Assembly: GCF_035917575.1 (NCBI RefSeq)
Contig: NZ_CP109090.1
Location: 3,906,001-3,970,000, forward strand
Direction: 5' to 3'
DNA from: Streptomyces sp. NBC_01788
GTDB taxonomy: Bacteria; Actinomycetota; Actinomycetes; Streptomycetales; Streptomycetaceae
DNA length: 64,000 bases
The position numbers were made by a program, and so were the translations under genes. Positions within the stretch are counted from its first letter, which is position 1, and each line of letters opens with the position of its first letter. The notes beneath the pieces are model-generated. The model did no database searches and was not told where the DNA came from. It saw nothing but the letters and a program-made list of their open reading frames with translations. Shown here one piece after another: positions 35,545 to 43,699 of this stretch.

Positions 35545-35910
35545 GTTGCTCCTCCAGTACGAGGTACGCGCCGGCTGCCTTGCCGGGAGTACATGAAGTA
35601 CGGCTTTCGCCTGGACAGTTGGCCGACCGTCCGGGCCTTCTCACGACGTCGCGAGATCAGAGTTGCCCATCGGAACCCGGCGAACCACCCCGGAGCGCCC
35701 GATTCGCACGCAAGCGTGAGGACAAGTCGATAAACCCCTTTCGCCGCCTTTTCTGTCGCCCCGGACCGCGGCGGGGGCGGCGCGGACCGCTGCTCCCCAA
35801 GCGCCGCAAGGGCCGAGGCACCTTTCGAGAAGCCGCCCGAAATCCCGGCCTTCCGGCGCGCCGCGCCCACCCCTCTTCCCTTTCTCGAACGTACGTACGA
35901 ACATAGAAGC
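35545..35910. other. divergent promoter region
   Basis: No gene seen. It separates the secreted-protein gene (minus) from the primase-polymerase gene (plus). A CGTACGTACG palindrome lies about 10-25 bases before ATG 35911. Confidence 0.4.
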
Positions 35911-36804
35911 ATGGCCACCATCGACCGGCAGGCCACGACGCTGGCCCTCGCGCACGCCCTGTCAGCCGCCGAACGCGGACTGGCCGTCATCCCCCTGTCC
36001 CGGACGAAACTCCCGGCCCTGCGCTCCCCGCACCGCGACGGCCCCGGCCCGACGGGCCCGCCCGGTCCGCCATGTCCGACCTGCCACGGCGAGTGCGGGC
36101 GCTTCGGTCACGGGGTGTACGACGCCTCCAGCGACCCGGCCCGCATCCGGCAACTGTTCGCCGCCGCGCCCTGGGCCACCGGCTACGGCATCGCCTGCGG
36201 ACTGCCCCCGCACCATCTGATCGGCGTCGACCTGGACACCAAGAGCGGCACGGACGCCGCGACGGCCCTGCGCGAGCTCGCCCTGCGCCATCTGTTCACC
36301 ATCCCCGCCACGGTGGTCGTGCTGACCCCCAGCGGCGGCCGCCACCTGTGGCTGAGCGGGCCGCCCGACGTCGTCGTCCCCAACTCGGCCGGCCGCCTGG
36401 CCCCCGGCATCGACATCCGCGGCGCCGGTGGCTACCTGGTCGGCCCCGGCTCCCGCACCGGACACGGCGTCTACGCGACCTCCCCCGGCACCGCGCACCT
36501 CGCCCCGGCCCCCTGCCCGCGCGCCCTCCTGCGCCTGCTGCTCCCCCCGCCCCGCACCCACCGCCACCCCGCACCGCCCTCCGCGGGCCGGCACGGCCAG
36601 GGCCTGGTGCGGTTCGTCCTGGACGCTCATGAGGGCCAGCGCAACACCCGCCTGTTCTGGGCCGCCTGCCGCGCCTACGAGCACGGCATCGGCCCCTCCC
36701 TCGTCGACGCCCTGATCGACGCGGCCCGCCACACCGGCCTGACCGAACGCGAGGCCCGCGCGACCACAGCCTCCGCAGCCCGCCTGACGGGCCACCACCC
36801 GTAA
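35911..36804 (+). CDS. bifunctional DNA primase/polymerase N-terminal domain protein
   Basis: 297 residues. The Prim-Pol (AEP) fold keeps its catalytic motifs: D107 and D109 in GVDLDTKSG, the SGGRHLWL His, and DIRGAGGYLVGPGS. CPTCHGEC at about 55-62 may bind zinc. A short helical C-terminal domain replaces the helicase part seen in plasmid and phage members. Free-standing copies occur on Streptomyces chromosomes with unknown role; repair or lesion-bypass priming is plausible. The gene ends at a terminator shared with tRNA-Ser(TGA). Confidence 0.88.
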   Translation: MATIDRQATTLALAHALSAAERGLAVIPLSRTKLPALRSPHRDGPGPTGPPGPPCPTCHGECGRFGHGVYDASSDPARIRQLFAAAPWATGYGIACGLPPHHLIGVDLDTKSGTDAATALRELALRHLFTIPATVVVLTPSGGRHLWLSGPPDVVVPNSAGRLAPGIDIRGAGGYLVGPGSRTGHGVYATSPGTAHLAPAPCPRALLRLLLPPPRTHRHPAPPSAGRHGQGLVRFVLDAHEGQRNTRLFWAACRAYEHGIGPSLVDALIDAARHTGLTEREARATTASAARLTGHHP

Positions 36805-36813
36805 CCCCCAACA

Positions 36814-36854
36814 GAACGGCCCCCGACCGGATCACACCTGGTCAGAGGCCGTTC
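36814..36854. terminator. bidirectional terminator between primase-polymerase and tRNA-Ser(TGA)
   Basis: GAACGGCC/GGCCGTTC arms enclose a nested GACC/GGTC stem. Confidence 0.65.
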
Positions 36855-36861
36855 ACATGCG

Positions 36862-36946
36862 CGGTGGGTGTGGGATTTGAACCCACGGTGACTCGCGCCA
36901 CGACGGTTTTCAAGACCGTTCCCTTAGGCCGCTCGGGCAACCCACC
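36862..36946 (-). tRNA. tRNA-Ser(TGA)
   Basis: 85-nt class II tRNA. Acceptor GGTGGGT/ACCCACC, discriminator G, anticodon stem ACGGT/ACCGT with loop CTTGAAA, anticodon TGA. Confidence 0.97.
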
Positions 36947-37008
36947 CCGCGCCGCTCGCGTGTGGCGGCGCGGGGACAAGACTAACGGGTTGGCGGGCGC
37001 GCGTGGGA

Positions 37009-38436
37009 TCAGCTGTCGCCGATGCGGGAGCCGAGGGTCAGCTGCGCCATGTGCTCCTTGCCGCCGCGCTTGTAGGTGACGGTGACCTTGTCGCCGGGCT
37101 TGTGGGTCCAGATCTCGCCGATGAGGGTCGGGCCGGAGTCGATCACCCGGTTGTCGAGCTTGGTGATGACGTCGCCGGGCTTGAGGCCGGCCTCGGCGGC
37201 GGGGCCGCCCGACTCGACCGGGGCGGAGCCGCTGACGCCCTGGTCGGTGATCTTGGCGCCGCTGGACGTGTCCTCCAGGGACACCGACGCGCCGATCTTG
37301 GCGTAGACGGGCTTGCCGGTCTTGATCAGCTGCTGGGCGACGTACTTGGCCTGGTTGATCGGGATGGCGAAGCCCAGGCCGATCGAGCCGGACTGGCCGG
37401 AGCTGCCGAGGCCGCCGCTGCTCGTGGACTGGATGGCGGAGTTGATGCCGATGACCGCGCCGCGCGCGTCGAGGAGCGGGCCGCCGGAGTTGCCCGGGTT
37501 GATGGAGGCGTCCGTCTGCAGGGCGCTCATGTAGGAGGCCTTGCTGTCGGAGCCGCCGTCGCTGGAGGCGACGGGACGGTTCTTCGCACTGATGATGCCG
37601 GTCGTCACCGTGTTCGACAGACCGAAGGGCGCGCCGATGGCGATCGTCTCGTCGCCGACGGCCACCTTGTCGGAGTCGCCGAGGGCGAGCGGCTTGAGGT
37701 CCGAGGGGGCGTTCTTGAGCCGGATGACCGCGACGTCGTAGCCCTGGGCGTGGCCGACGACCTCGGCGTCGTACTTCCTGCCGTCGGGGAAGGTGGCGCT
37801 GAGCTTGCCGCCGTCGACGGCGTCGGCCACCACGTGGTTGTTGGTGACGATGTGGCCCTGGGTGTCGAAGACGAAGCCGGTGCCGGTACCACCCCGGCCG
37901 CCGCTCCCCTCGGCCTCGATGGTGACCGTGCTCGGCAGGGCCTTGGCAGCCACACCCGCGATCGAGTTCGGGTCGCGCTTGATCTGCGAGGCGCCGGTGT
38001 CGGAGGCGGAGACCGTGGTGGAGCCGCTGTCGTCGTTCCTGGCCAGGGTGTAGCCGAGGCCTCCGCCCAGGCCGCCGGCGACCAGGGCGGCCACCAGGAC
38101 CGCGGCGATCAGGCCGCCGCGCCGGCCGCCGGGCTTGGGCGCGGGCTGGTGCTGCTGGTACGCGGCGCCCCAGCCGGAGCCTCCCGCGCCGCCGTCCATG
38201 TAGGCGGGCGTGGCGGGCGACGGGGGCGGCCAGGAGCCGTCGACGGGCGCGCCGGGGTCCTGCGGTGCGGGCGCGCCGTGGGCTCCCGGGACGTACGGGG
38301 GCACGTCCGGGGGCGGGGGTGCGACAGGGCCGCCCTGGGGGGCGGCCGGGTGCGGGGAAGCAGCGGGAGTCTCCACCGGCACGGGAGGTGCGGACGGCGC
38401 CGGCGGTACCGTGTTGCCCTCGTTCTCGGTGCTCAC
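37009..38436 (-). CDS. membrane-anchored HtrA-like serine protease with PDZ domain
   Basis: 475 residues from GTG 38436 (GGAGAAG upstream). A long Pro-rich cytoplasmic N-terminus (1-105) precedes a transmembrane helix (about 108-131), then a trypsin-like domain with H201 (TNNHVV), D234 (YDVAVIRL) and S317 (NPGNSGGP), and a PDZ domain (about 370-470). Such DegP/HtrA proteins degrade or refold damaged proteins outside the membrane. A Ser/Gly-rich loop near 290-300 and another near 345-355 are longer than in E. coli DegP. Confidence 0.92.
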   Translation of the reverse strand: MSTENEGNTVPPAPSAPPVPVETPAASPHPAAPQGGPVAPPPPDVPPYVPGAHGAPAPQDPGAPVDGSWPPPSPATPAYMDGGAGGSGWGAAYQQHQPAPKPGGRRGGLIAAVLVAALVAGGLGGGLGYTLARNDDSGSTTVSASDTGASQIKRDPNSIAGVAAKALPSTVTIEAEGSGGRGGTGTGFVFDTQGHIVTNNHVVADAVDGGKLSATFPDGRKYDAEVVGHAQGYDVAVIRLKNAPSDLKPLALGDSDKVAVGDETIAIGAPFGLSNTVTTGIISAKNRPVASSDGGSDSKASYMSALQTDASINPGNSGGPLLDARGAVIGINSAIQSTSSGGLGSSGQSGSIGLGFAIPINQAKYVAQQLIKTGKPVYAKIGASVSLEDTSSGAKITDQGVSGSAPVESGGPAAEAGLKPGDVITKLDNRVIDSGPTLIGEIWTHKPGDKVTVTYKRGGKEHMAQLTLGSRIGDS

Positions 38437-38697
38437 AGCTCTTCTCCTTGGTCCACGGCTGTTGTTGTCGGTCGCACTCGTTCACGCTCGGCATGCCCGC
38501 CGGCGACCCGGCGCGCACCAGCTGTGCATGTGCTGCAGATGTACGTAGTCAGCTTTTCCCACGGGCCGTCAGAGCACCATAAGCCGATGCTGTGGGTCCC
38601 GGTGCATTCTTTATATAGGTCATCTCACATGAAAAGGACACATTATCGACGGCTCTCCGCCGTCCCGCCCATTCCGCCGCGGTGGCACCATGGCGCG

Positions 38698-39525
38698 GTG
38701 ACCCACGTACGGCAGCACCACATCCAGGTCGTCGCCCACCGCGGAGCCTCCGAGGCTGCCCCGGAGCACACACTGGCCGCCTACCGGAAGGCCATCGAGG
38801 ACGGCGCGGACGCCCTCGAGTGCGATGTGCGCCTGACCGCGGACGGCCATCTCGTCTGCGTGCACGACCGCCGCGTCAACCGTACGTCCAACGGCCGGGG
38901 AGCGGTTTCGGCGCTGGAGCTCGCCGACCTCGCCGCGCTGGACTTCGGATCGTGGCGCACACGCGCGTCCTGGCGCGGCCGGGCCGAGGAGCCGGACTGG
39001 GAGGTGCGGCCCGAGGACCCGGAGGACACCTCCGTCCTCACCCTGGAGAGGCTGCTAGAACTCGTCGCCGACGCCGGGCGCCAGGTGGAGCTGGCCATCG
39101 AGACCAAGCACCCCACGCGGTGGGCGGGGCAGGTCGAGGAACGGCTGCTGGCGCTCCTGAAGCGGTTCGGAATGGACGCCCCCACCTCGCCCGCGAAGTC
39201 GCCGGTGCGTGTGATGAGTTTCTCGGCACGTTCGCTGCACCGGGTGCGGGCGGCCTCGCCGACACTGCCGACGGTCTACCTGGTTCAGTTCGTCACACCG
39301 CGGCTGCGGGACGGGCGGCTGCCGGCGGGAGTCGGGATCGCGGGCCCCTCGATCCGCATCCTGCGCAACCAGCCGGCGTACGTGGAGCGGCTCAAGCAGG
39401 CGGGACACCAGGTGCACGTGTGGACCGTGAACGAGCCCGAGGACGTCGACCTCTGCGTGGACCTCGGAGTGGACGCCATCATCACCAACCGCCCGCGCGC
39501 GGTCCTGCACCGGCTCGGCCGCTGA
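38698..39525 (+). CDS. glycerophosphodiester phosphodiesterase
   Basis: 275 residues from GTG 38698; an upstream in-frame ATG at 38630 would add 23 residues. GDPD-barrel motifs are clear: AHRGASEAAPEHTL, DALECDVRLTADGHLVCVHD with the metal-binding Glu/Asp and catalytic His, and a C-terminal VHVWTVNEPEDVDLCVDLGVDAIITNRP. It hydrolyses glycerophosphodiesters to glycerol-3-phosphate and an alcohol. No signal peptide, so cytoplasmic. CACCAT six bases before the GTG may be a leaderless -10. The gap before it holds an unusually AT-rich patch (38610-38650). Confidence 0.9.
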   Translation: MTHVRQHHIQVVAHRGASEAAPEHTLAAYRKAIEDGADALECDVRLTADGHLVCVHDRRVNRTSNGRGAVSALELADLAALDFGSWRTRASWRGRAEEPDWEVRPEDPEDTSVLTLERLLELVADAGRQVELAIETKHPTRWAGQVEERLLALLKRFGMDAPTSPAKSPVRVMSFSARSLHRVRAASPTLPTVYLVQFVTPRLRDGRLPAGVGIAGPSIRILRNQPAYVERLKQAGHQVHVWTVNEPEDVDLCVDLGVDAIITNRPRAVLHRLGR

Positions 39526-39704
39526 CCGCCGCCGGTCCAGCCGCGTGACCTGCCGTCGGTCCAGCCGCGATGACAGGGAGTGCTCCGGCGCGTTCGGTGC
39601 GTGACCGACCGTTCCGAATGCGTCGCCGGACGCGATTCGGCCGGTTTCCGGTACAGGCCGGTGGGGCATCCACTCCGTGGCGTGGGGCGAAGGAGGTCTC
39701 GGGG

Positions 39705-40256
39705 GTGGCGTTGGTGGTGGCACAGGAGGTGCCCACGTCGTCGAGCATGGCCGTACCCCATGGCCCTGCGGGCGTGGGGGAAGCAAGGCGCCGGATGCGT
39801 GATCAACTGCGCGGCGGCGGCGTGGCGGAATCGGTCGTCGACGACGCCGTACTGATCCTTTCCGAACTCTTGAGCAATGCCTGCAAGCACGGCCGGCCGC
39901 TGCGCGGTGCCCTGGTCGGCGACGGCGACGTCCGGGCCGCGTGGCGGGTGGACGCGAGCGGCAGGCTGATCATCGAGGTGACCGACGGCGGCGGCCCGAC
40001 CCGCCCGTCCCCGGCCACCCCCTCGGTCACCGCTCACGGCGGCCGCGGGCTGAACATCATCAGCGCGCTCTGCGACGACTGGGGCGTACGGGACAGCGTC
40101 GGCGGCGAGGTCACGGTGTGGGTGGTCGTCCATGAGGACGTGCACGACCCGGACGCCGGTCACCGTCGCGACGACTTCGCCTCCCGGGTTACCGCACCGC
40201 CGGTGGCGGCGGTGCCCGATCTGGGCTTCACGGACGCCTTCGGCGACCTGGACTGA
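39705..40256 (+). CDS. RsbW-like ATP-binding (anti-sigma type) protein
   Basis: 183 residues from GTG 39705, supported by AAGGAGG eight bases upstream; an ATG at 39570 lacks a ribosome site. The HATPase_c_2 fold has an N-box LSELLSNACKHG, a G1 box EVTDGGGP and a G2-like GGRGLNIISALCDDWGV. Streptomyces encodes dozens of such proteins; some phosphorylate anti-anti-sigma factors and bind SigB-type sigma factors. No partner gene is adjacent. Confidence 0.85.
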   Translation: MALVVAQEVPTSSSMAVPHGPAGVGEARRRMRDQLRGGGVAESVVDDAVLILSELLSNACKHGRPLRGALVGDGDVRAAWRVDASGRLIIEVTDGGGPTRPSPATPSVTAHGGRGLNIISALCDDWGVRDSVGGEVTVWVVVHEDVHDPDAGHRRDDFASRVTAPPVAAVPDLGFTDAFGDLD

Positions 40257-40555
40257 CCCCACGCGCATGTACGCCGCGCCCGGGCATCGCCCGGGCCGGA
40301 CCGCGAGCGCGTCCGTGCGCGCGGAGCAGACGGCTTCCGTGCACCGCTCTCCGGGCCCGTTCCGGGCGCGGGCGGGCGCGCGCGAGGCCTGCGAGCGGGA
40401 GACCCCGGGTCCGTCGAGGTACTGCGTCCCGGACACGGACGCGGGGCCGACCGGTTGTCCACATTTCCCGCCGCGTCCACAGGGTCCCGTCGTTGACGGC
40501 GTGAACGGCTAGGCTCGCGCCCGTACGAGACGAGCCGTAACCGGGAGACACCCAG
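40257..40555. other. intergenic region with DnaA-like box
   Basis: No gene seen. GCCCGGGC-ATC-GCCCGGGC is a small inverted repeat soon after 40275. TTGTCCACA at 40455-40463 is a DnaA-box match, with a partial second box about 12 bases on. TAGGCT at 40510-40515 may be the -10 of the next gene. Confidence 0.4.
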
Positions 40556-41521
40556 ATGGCCAAGAAGCGACCCCAGACGAAGGCCAAGCGCCCGCAGCTC
40601 ACGGATGGAGAGATCCCGGTCGTCGGTGCGCGCGAACCCTGCCCGTGCGGCAGTGGCCGGCGGTACAAGGCCTGCCACGGCCGGGCCGCCGCGCACGCGG
40701 TGACCGAGCTGGTGCAGCGGCCCTTCGAGGGACTGCCCGGCGAGTGCGACTGGGTGGCGCTGCGCGAGCTGGTCCCCGCCGCCACGGCGGGGCTGGCCCT
40801 GCACGACGGCCTGCCCGACGGCGTCCCGGCCGTCACACTCGCCACGGTCCTGCCGATGGCCTGGCCCGCGATGCGCCGCGACGACGGCTCGGTGCTGCTC
40901 GGCCTGCAGAACGACACGTCGTCCGGCGACATCAGCCGCGACCTCGCCGACACCCTGCTGCGCGCCCTGGAGGCCAAGCCCGGCACCCCGGTGCAGGGCC
41001 GCCGCGCCCCGGCCGACGGCCCGCGGCTCCAGGACCTGCTCGACCTGAAGGCCTCCTTCGAACCGGTGGTGCACGAGGGCTTCGAGTTCTGGGTGCCGGA
41101 CGCGGAGAACGCGACGCCGGAGGTCACCGCCTCCCTGGAGCGGGCGAACGCGGCGGCCATTCCGACCGTGCGCCTGGAGAGCGTCGAGGCGGCGTACTGG
41201 TGCCTGACGCCGGAGAAGAACCACCTGCGCTGGGTCATGCCGCACCCGGAGGAGCAGCTTCTGGACGCCCTCGCGCGACTGCACGCGGCGGGCCGTTCGA
41301 ACCTCGGTGAGGGCACCCGTCTCGTGGGCTCCTTCCGGGCGCACGGCCTGACCGTGCCCGTGTGGGACCTGCCGAGCGAGATGGGCGCCCAGGACGTGGA
41401 GAAGCCGGCCGCCGAGTTCGCCGAGCACCTGGCCGCGGCGCTGGCCAGCGAGGCGCCGCTGACCGGGGACGAGCGCCGGGCCCGCGGCGGTCTGACCAAC
41501 CGGCAGGTCACGCTGAGCTGA
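40556..41521 (+). CDS. DUF5926 protein with SEC-C zinc motif
   Basis: 321 residues. After a Lys-rich start comes a SEC-C motif (PCPCGSGRRYKACHG, about 28-42) that binds one zinc, as at the SecA C-terminus, where it contacts SecB and ribosomes. The remaining 275 residues match the actinobacterial DUF5926 family, with no known catalytic motif. Ribosome or protein-export contact is a guess from the zinc motif. Monocistronic with a terminator seven bases after the stop. Confidence 0.82.
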   Translation: MAKKRPQTKAKRPQLTDGEIPVVGAREPCPCGSGRRYKACHGRAAAHAVTELVQRPFEGLPGECDWVALRELVPAATAGLALHDGLPDGVPAVTLATVLPMAWPAMRRDDGSVLLGLQNDTSSGDISRDLADTLLRALEAKPGTPVQGRRAPADGPRLQDLLDLKASFEPVVHEGFEFWVPDAENATPEVTASLERANAAAIPTVRLESVEAAYWCLTPEKNHLRWVMPHPEEQLLDALARLHAAGRSNLGEGTRLVGSFRAHGLTVPVWDLPSEMGAQDVEKPAAEFAEHLAAALASEAPLTGDERRARGGLTNRQVTLS

Positions 41522-41527
41522 GCGACG

Positions 41528-41561
41528 ACCGGGCGGCCGGACCTTCGACCGGCCGCCCGGT
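41528..41561 (+). terminator. intrinsic terminator of the DUF5926 gene
   Basis: ACCGGGCGGCCGG and CCGGCCGCCCGGT form a perfect 13-bp stem with an 8-base loop. Confidence 0.8.
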
Positions 41562-41872
41562 CAGCCGTCCGGCCAGTCGCCGAGTCTGCCCTCCGGACAG
41601 TCTCCGAGGCGGCCGTCCGGCCGGTCGCCCGGTCACCGTCCGGTCGGTCACCCGACTCGGGCAGAGTGAGTGACGCCCGTCACAACCAGCGGGCGGCGCA
41701 GTCGAGTCGGTGACCTAAAAGGCCATGCACCCGGTGACTGGAAAGCCGGGATCGAATTTGCGAACTGCCGATCTCTTGTTACCGTTCCAGTAGCCCGGTT
41801 GCTGGTGCATCCCCCGTCGCCAGCAACCGGGCGCTTGCGTGTCCGCAGCCGTTCACCGAGCGCCGCGGCACG
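41562..41872. other. intergenic region with imperfect GC repeats and an RNA candidate
   Basis: No coding gene seen. Short CCGTCCGG-type repeats fill 41563-41640. The second half is the promoter-hairpin unit described at 41758-41832. Confidence 0.5.
41758..41832 (+). ncRNA. candidate small RNA or attenuator: promoter plus immediate hairpin
   Basis: TTGCGA (41758-41763) and TACCGT (41780-41785) are 16 bases apart, a good vegetative promoter. The predicted start near 41792 coincides with the left arm of a perfect 13-bp hairpin GCCCGGTTGCTGG ... CCAGCAACCGGGC (41793-41832, 14-base loop). No plus-strand gene follows for about 1.9 kb. The hairpin could instead be a terminator for the minus-strand secreted gene ending at 41873. 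Confidence 0.45.
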
Positions 41873-42475
41873 TCAACGGCCCGTTGCCATCGGCGAGTTG
41901 CTCCCCGATCGCAGCAGCAGCGCGGCCCGCCCGCCGCGCTCGGCGAACTCCGCGACGGCGCTGTACGCCGCCACCGCCCCCCGGCTGGGCTCCCGCGGCG
42001 TCTCACAGGTATCCGACTCTTCGCCCCCGGCTAGCGCGCAATGCGTCCGCACGGTGCGATCACCCGGCCCCATGAGGGTCAGGCCGGCCTCCAGGGGCCG
42101 CCCGGTCGTGTTGCGGTAGTAGGTGCGCGCCCAGGTGTCCGCGCCCTGGGTGAGCACACACGTCTGCGCCTCGACGCCGCCGGGCGAAGCGACCTCGGGG
42201 CCACAGCGCGCGGCGGTGGCGAGCCCCAGGCCGAGCACCCGCGTGGAAGGGGCCTGCGCGGCGGAGGGCATCCCGCCGTCGCCGCCCGGCAGGGCGCGCA
42301 CCGCGGACCGGGCGTCCCCGCCGCTTCGGTGGCCGGCCTGGCCGGCGGACGCCCCGGCCGGCGGCAGTACGACGGCGCAGCCGACGACGCCCAGGAGAGC
42401 GAGCAGACGGAGGCACCGGATCGCGGGGCCGCCGCCCGGCACTCGGCTTCCGGGTCCGACGGAGGGACGCAGCAT
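41873..42475 (-). CDS. secreted hypothetical protein
   Basis: About 200 residues from ATG 42475; a GTG 33 bases further in has a better ribosome site (GGAAG). A signal peptide (CLRLLALLGVVGCAVVLPPAGASA) is followed by a mature domain with Cys pairs (RCGPEVASPGGVEAQTC; THCALAGGEESDTC) and a beta-rich ARTYYRNTTGRPLEAGLTLMGPGDRTV segment. No family recognised. The two Cys pairs suggest disulphides in an extracellular protein. It lies 56 bases after the minus-strand primase-like gene and may be co-transcribed. Confidence 0.7.
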   Translation of the reverse strand: MLRPSVGPGSRVPGGGPAIRCLRLLALLGVVGCAVVLPPAGASAGQAGHRSGGDARSAVRALPGGDGGMPSAAQAPSTRVLGLGLATAARCGPEVASPGGVEAQTCVLTQGADTWARTYYRNTTGRPLEAGLTLMGPGDRTVRTHCALAGGEESDTCETPREPSRGAVAAYSAVAEFAERGGRAALLLRSGSNSPMATGR

Positions 42476-42531
42476 GAGGGGGACGATAACGACCCGGGGC
42501 GGGCAGTTCGCCCGCCGCGGCCGTGACACCC

Positions 42532-43197
42532 CTACAACTCGGGGGCGCTCACACCCGTACGAGTGAGGGCCTCCACCACCGCGTCGACCACGGCCTCCAC
42601 ATCGGGCACCCAGGGCGAGGCGGAGCCGGGCAGCGGGGCACGTTCCCAGCGGATCGGGCCGTCGCCGGTCTCGGAGGGGGGCAGGGCGAGGTAGCCGCCC
42701 TCGCCGTGGAAGCGGAGCGAGCCGGGGACGAAGTCCTTGGCGTAGAGCAGCTCGCCCAACTGCTCCATGGAGTACGGCTTGACGAGGATCGCCCAGCGCT
42801 TGGGCGAGGCGACGACCGGGCCGAGCCGCATGCCGACGCGGTCGAGCGCGGTGAGGGCGCGCGCGGCCGGGAGGGCCGGCAGGCTCACCGCACAGGGGGC
42901 CGTGCCCCCGGTGGCCAGGACGATCGGCGCGGTGGGCCGGTTGGTCCACCACCAGCGCACCATACGGGCGTCGGTGGTGGCAGCCAGGAGGCCGGGTTCG
43001 AAGGGGTGCGCGCCGGGCACCGTGCACTCCGGGTCGGGGCAGCCGCAGCGGTCGGGCCGCCGCGGATCCAGTGCCACGCCCGGCAGCACGGGCCACTGCC
43101 ACCGGGTCGCGAAGGTCAGGGCCGCGCTGATCGGCTCAGGCCTCTCGTCGCTGCGCTGGGACAGGAGCCCGCGTCGCCTTCCGGGGATCTCGCGCAT
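42532..43197 (-). CDS. bifunctional primase/polymerase-like protein with degraded active site
   Basis: 221 residues from ATG 43197 (AAGGAAC upstream). The AEP-like layout is visible: ALTFATRWQWPVLPG, then CGCPDPECTVPGAHPFEP, WWTNRPTAPIVLATGG. However, the strand that carries Asp-x-Asp in active Prim-Pols reads APCAVSLPALPAARAL, and no catalytic His motif is seen. It is probably a non-catalytic member conserved in Streptomyces, perhaps DNA-binding. Compare the intact protein at 35911-36804. Confidence 0.75.
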   Translation of the reverse strand: MREIPGRRRGLLSQRSDERPEPISAALTFATRWQWPVLPGVALDPRRPDRCGCPDPECTVPGAHPFEPGLLAATTDARMVRWWWTNRPTAPIVLATGGTAPCAVSLPALPAARALTALDRVGMRLGPVVASPKRWAILVKPYSMEQLGELLYAKDFVPGSLRFHGEGGYLALPPSETGDGPIRWERAPLPGSASPWVPDVEAVVDAVVEALTRTGVSAPEL

Positions 43198-43699
43198 GAG
43201 CGCTCGTTCCTTTCCGTTGCACCGCTGGCAACACCGTGGACCACTCACACCATGTGTCGATCACTGACTGTGCGTACCTGTTGGCGCATCACACCCCTGC
43301 CTTCAGGCACGGGGAACCCCTATGGGCCGAACATCGGCTGCTTCCACGGCAGCCCCGTCCATACTGCGTCTACCAGAAGCATGGGCGTGGCGCGGGGTGG
43401 CGGAGCATGGCGTTATGCCGTCTTGTCTTCTGCTCTCCGCCGCCGTCACGCAAGGATGGGGCACGGTCGTCGGTGGTTAAGACGCCCGGGTCCGTCGCCA
43501 GGTTCCGGGTGGCAACCAACCACCCCTGGCCTTCTCCGAGTACGTACCCATCACGACCGCTGTGACGCTCTGTCGAGCAGGCCCAGTCGACCGCAACAGG
43601 CCGTCACCCGAGGCAGTTTCAAGCCAACTTCCTTTTTTAGCAAGAGGTTGGGAAGAAGACCCCCAGAAGCCCTCTGACACCAGGAAACCCGGCAGGACA
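43198..43699. other. long intergenic region before the SpoIIE-type gene
   Basis: About 500 bases with lower GC than the surroundings. No convincing gene: short frames lack ribosome sites and codon bias. It includes the divergent promoters, a repeated CAACCAACCACC-like stretch near 43511 and a CTTCCTTTTTTAGC tract at 43629-43642. Confidence 0.4.

Noticed and set aside
43236..43565. A 109-codon frame in the gap before the SpoIIE-type gene
   Set aside because: No ribosome site, no codon bias and Cys/His/Arg-rich content; treated as non-coding.
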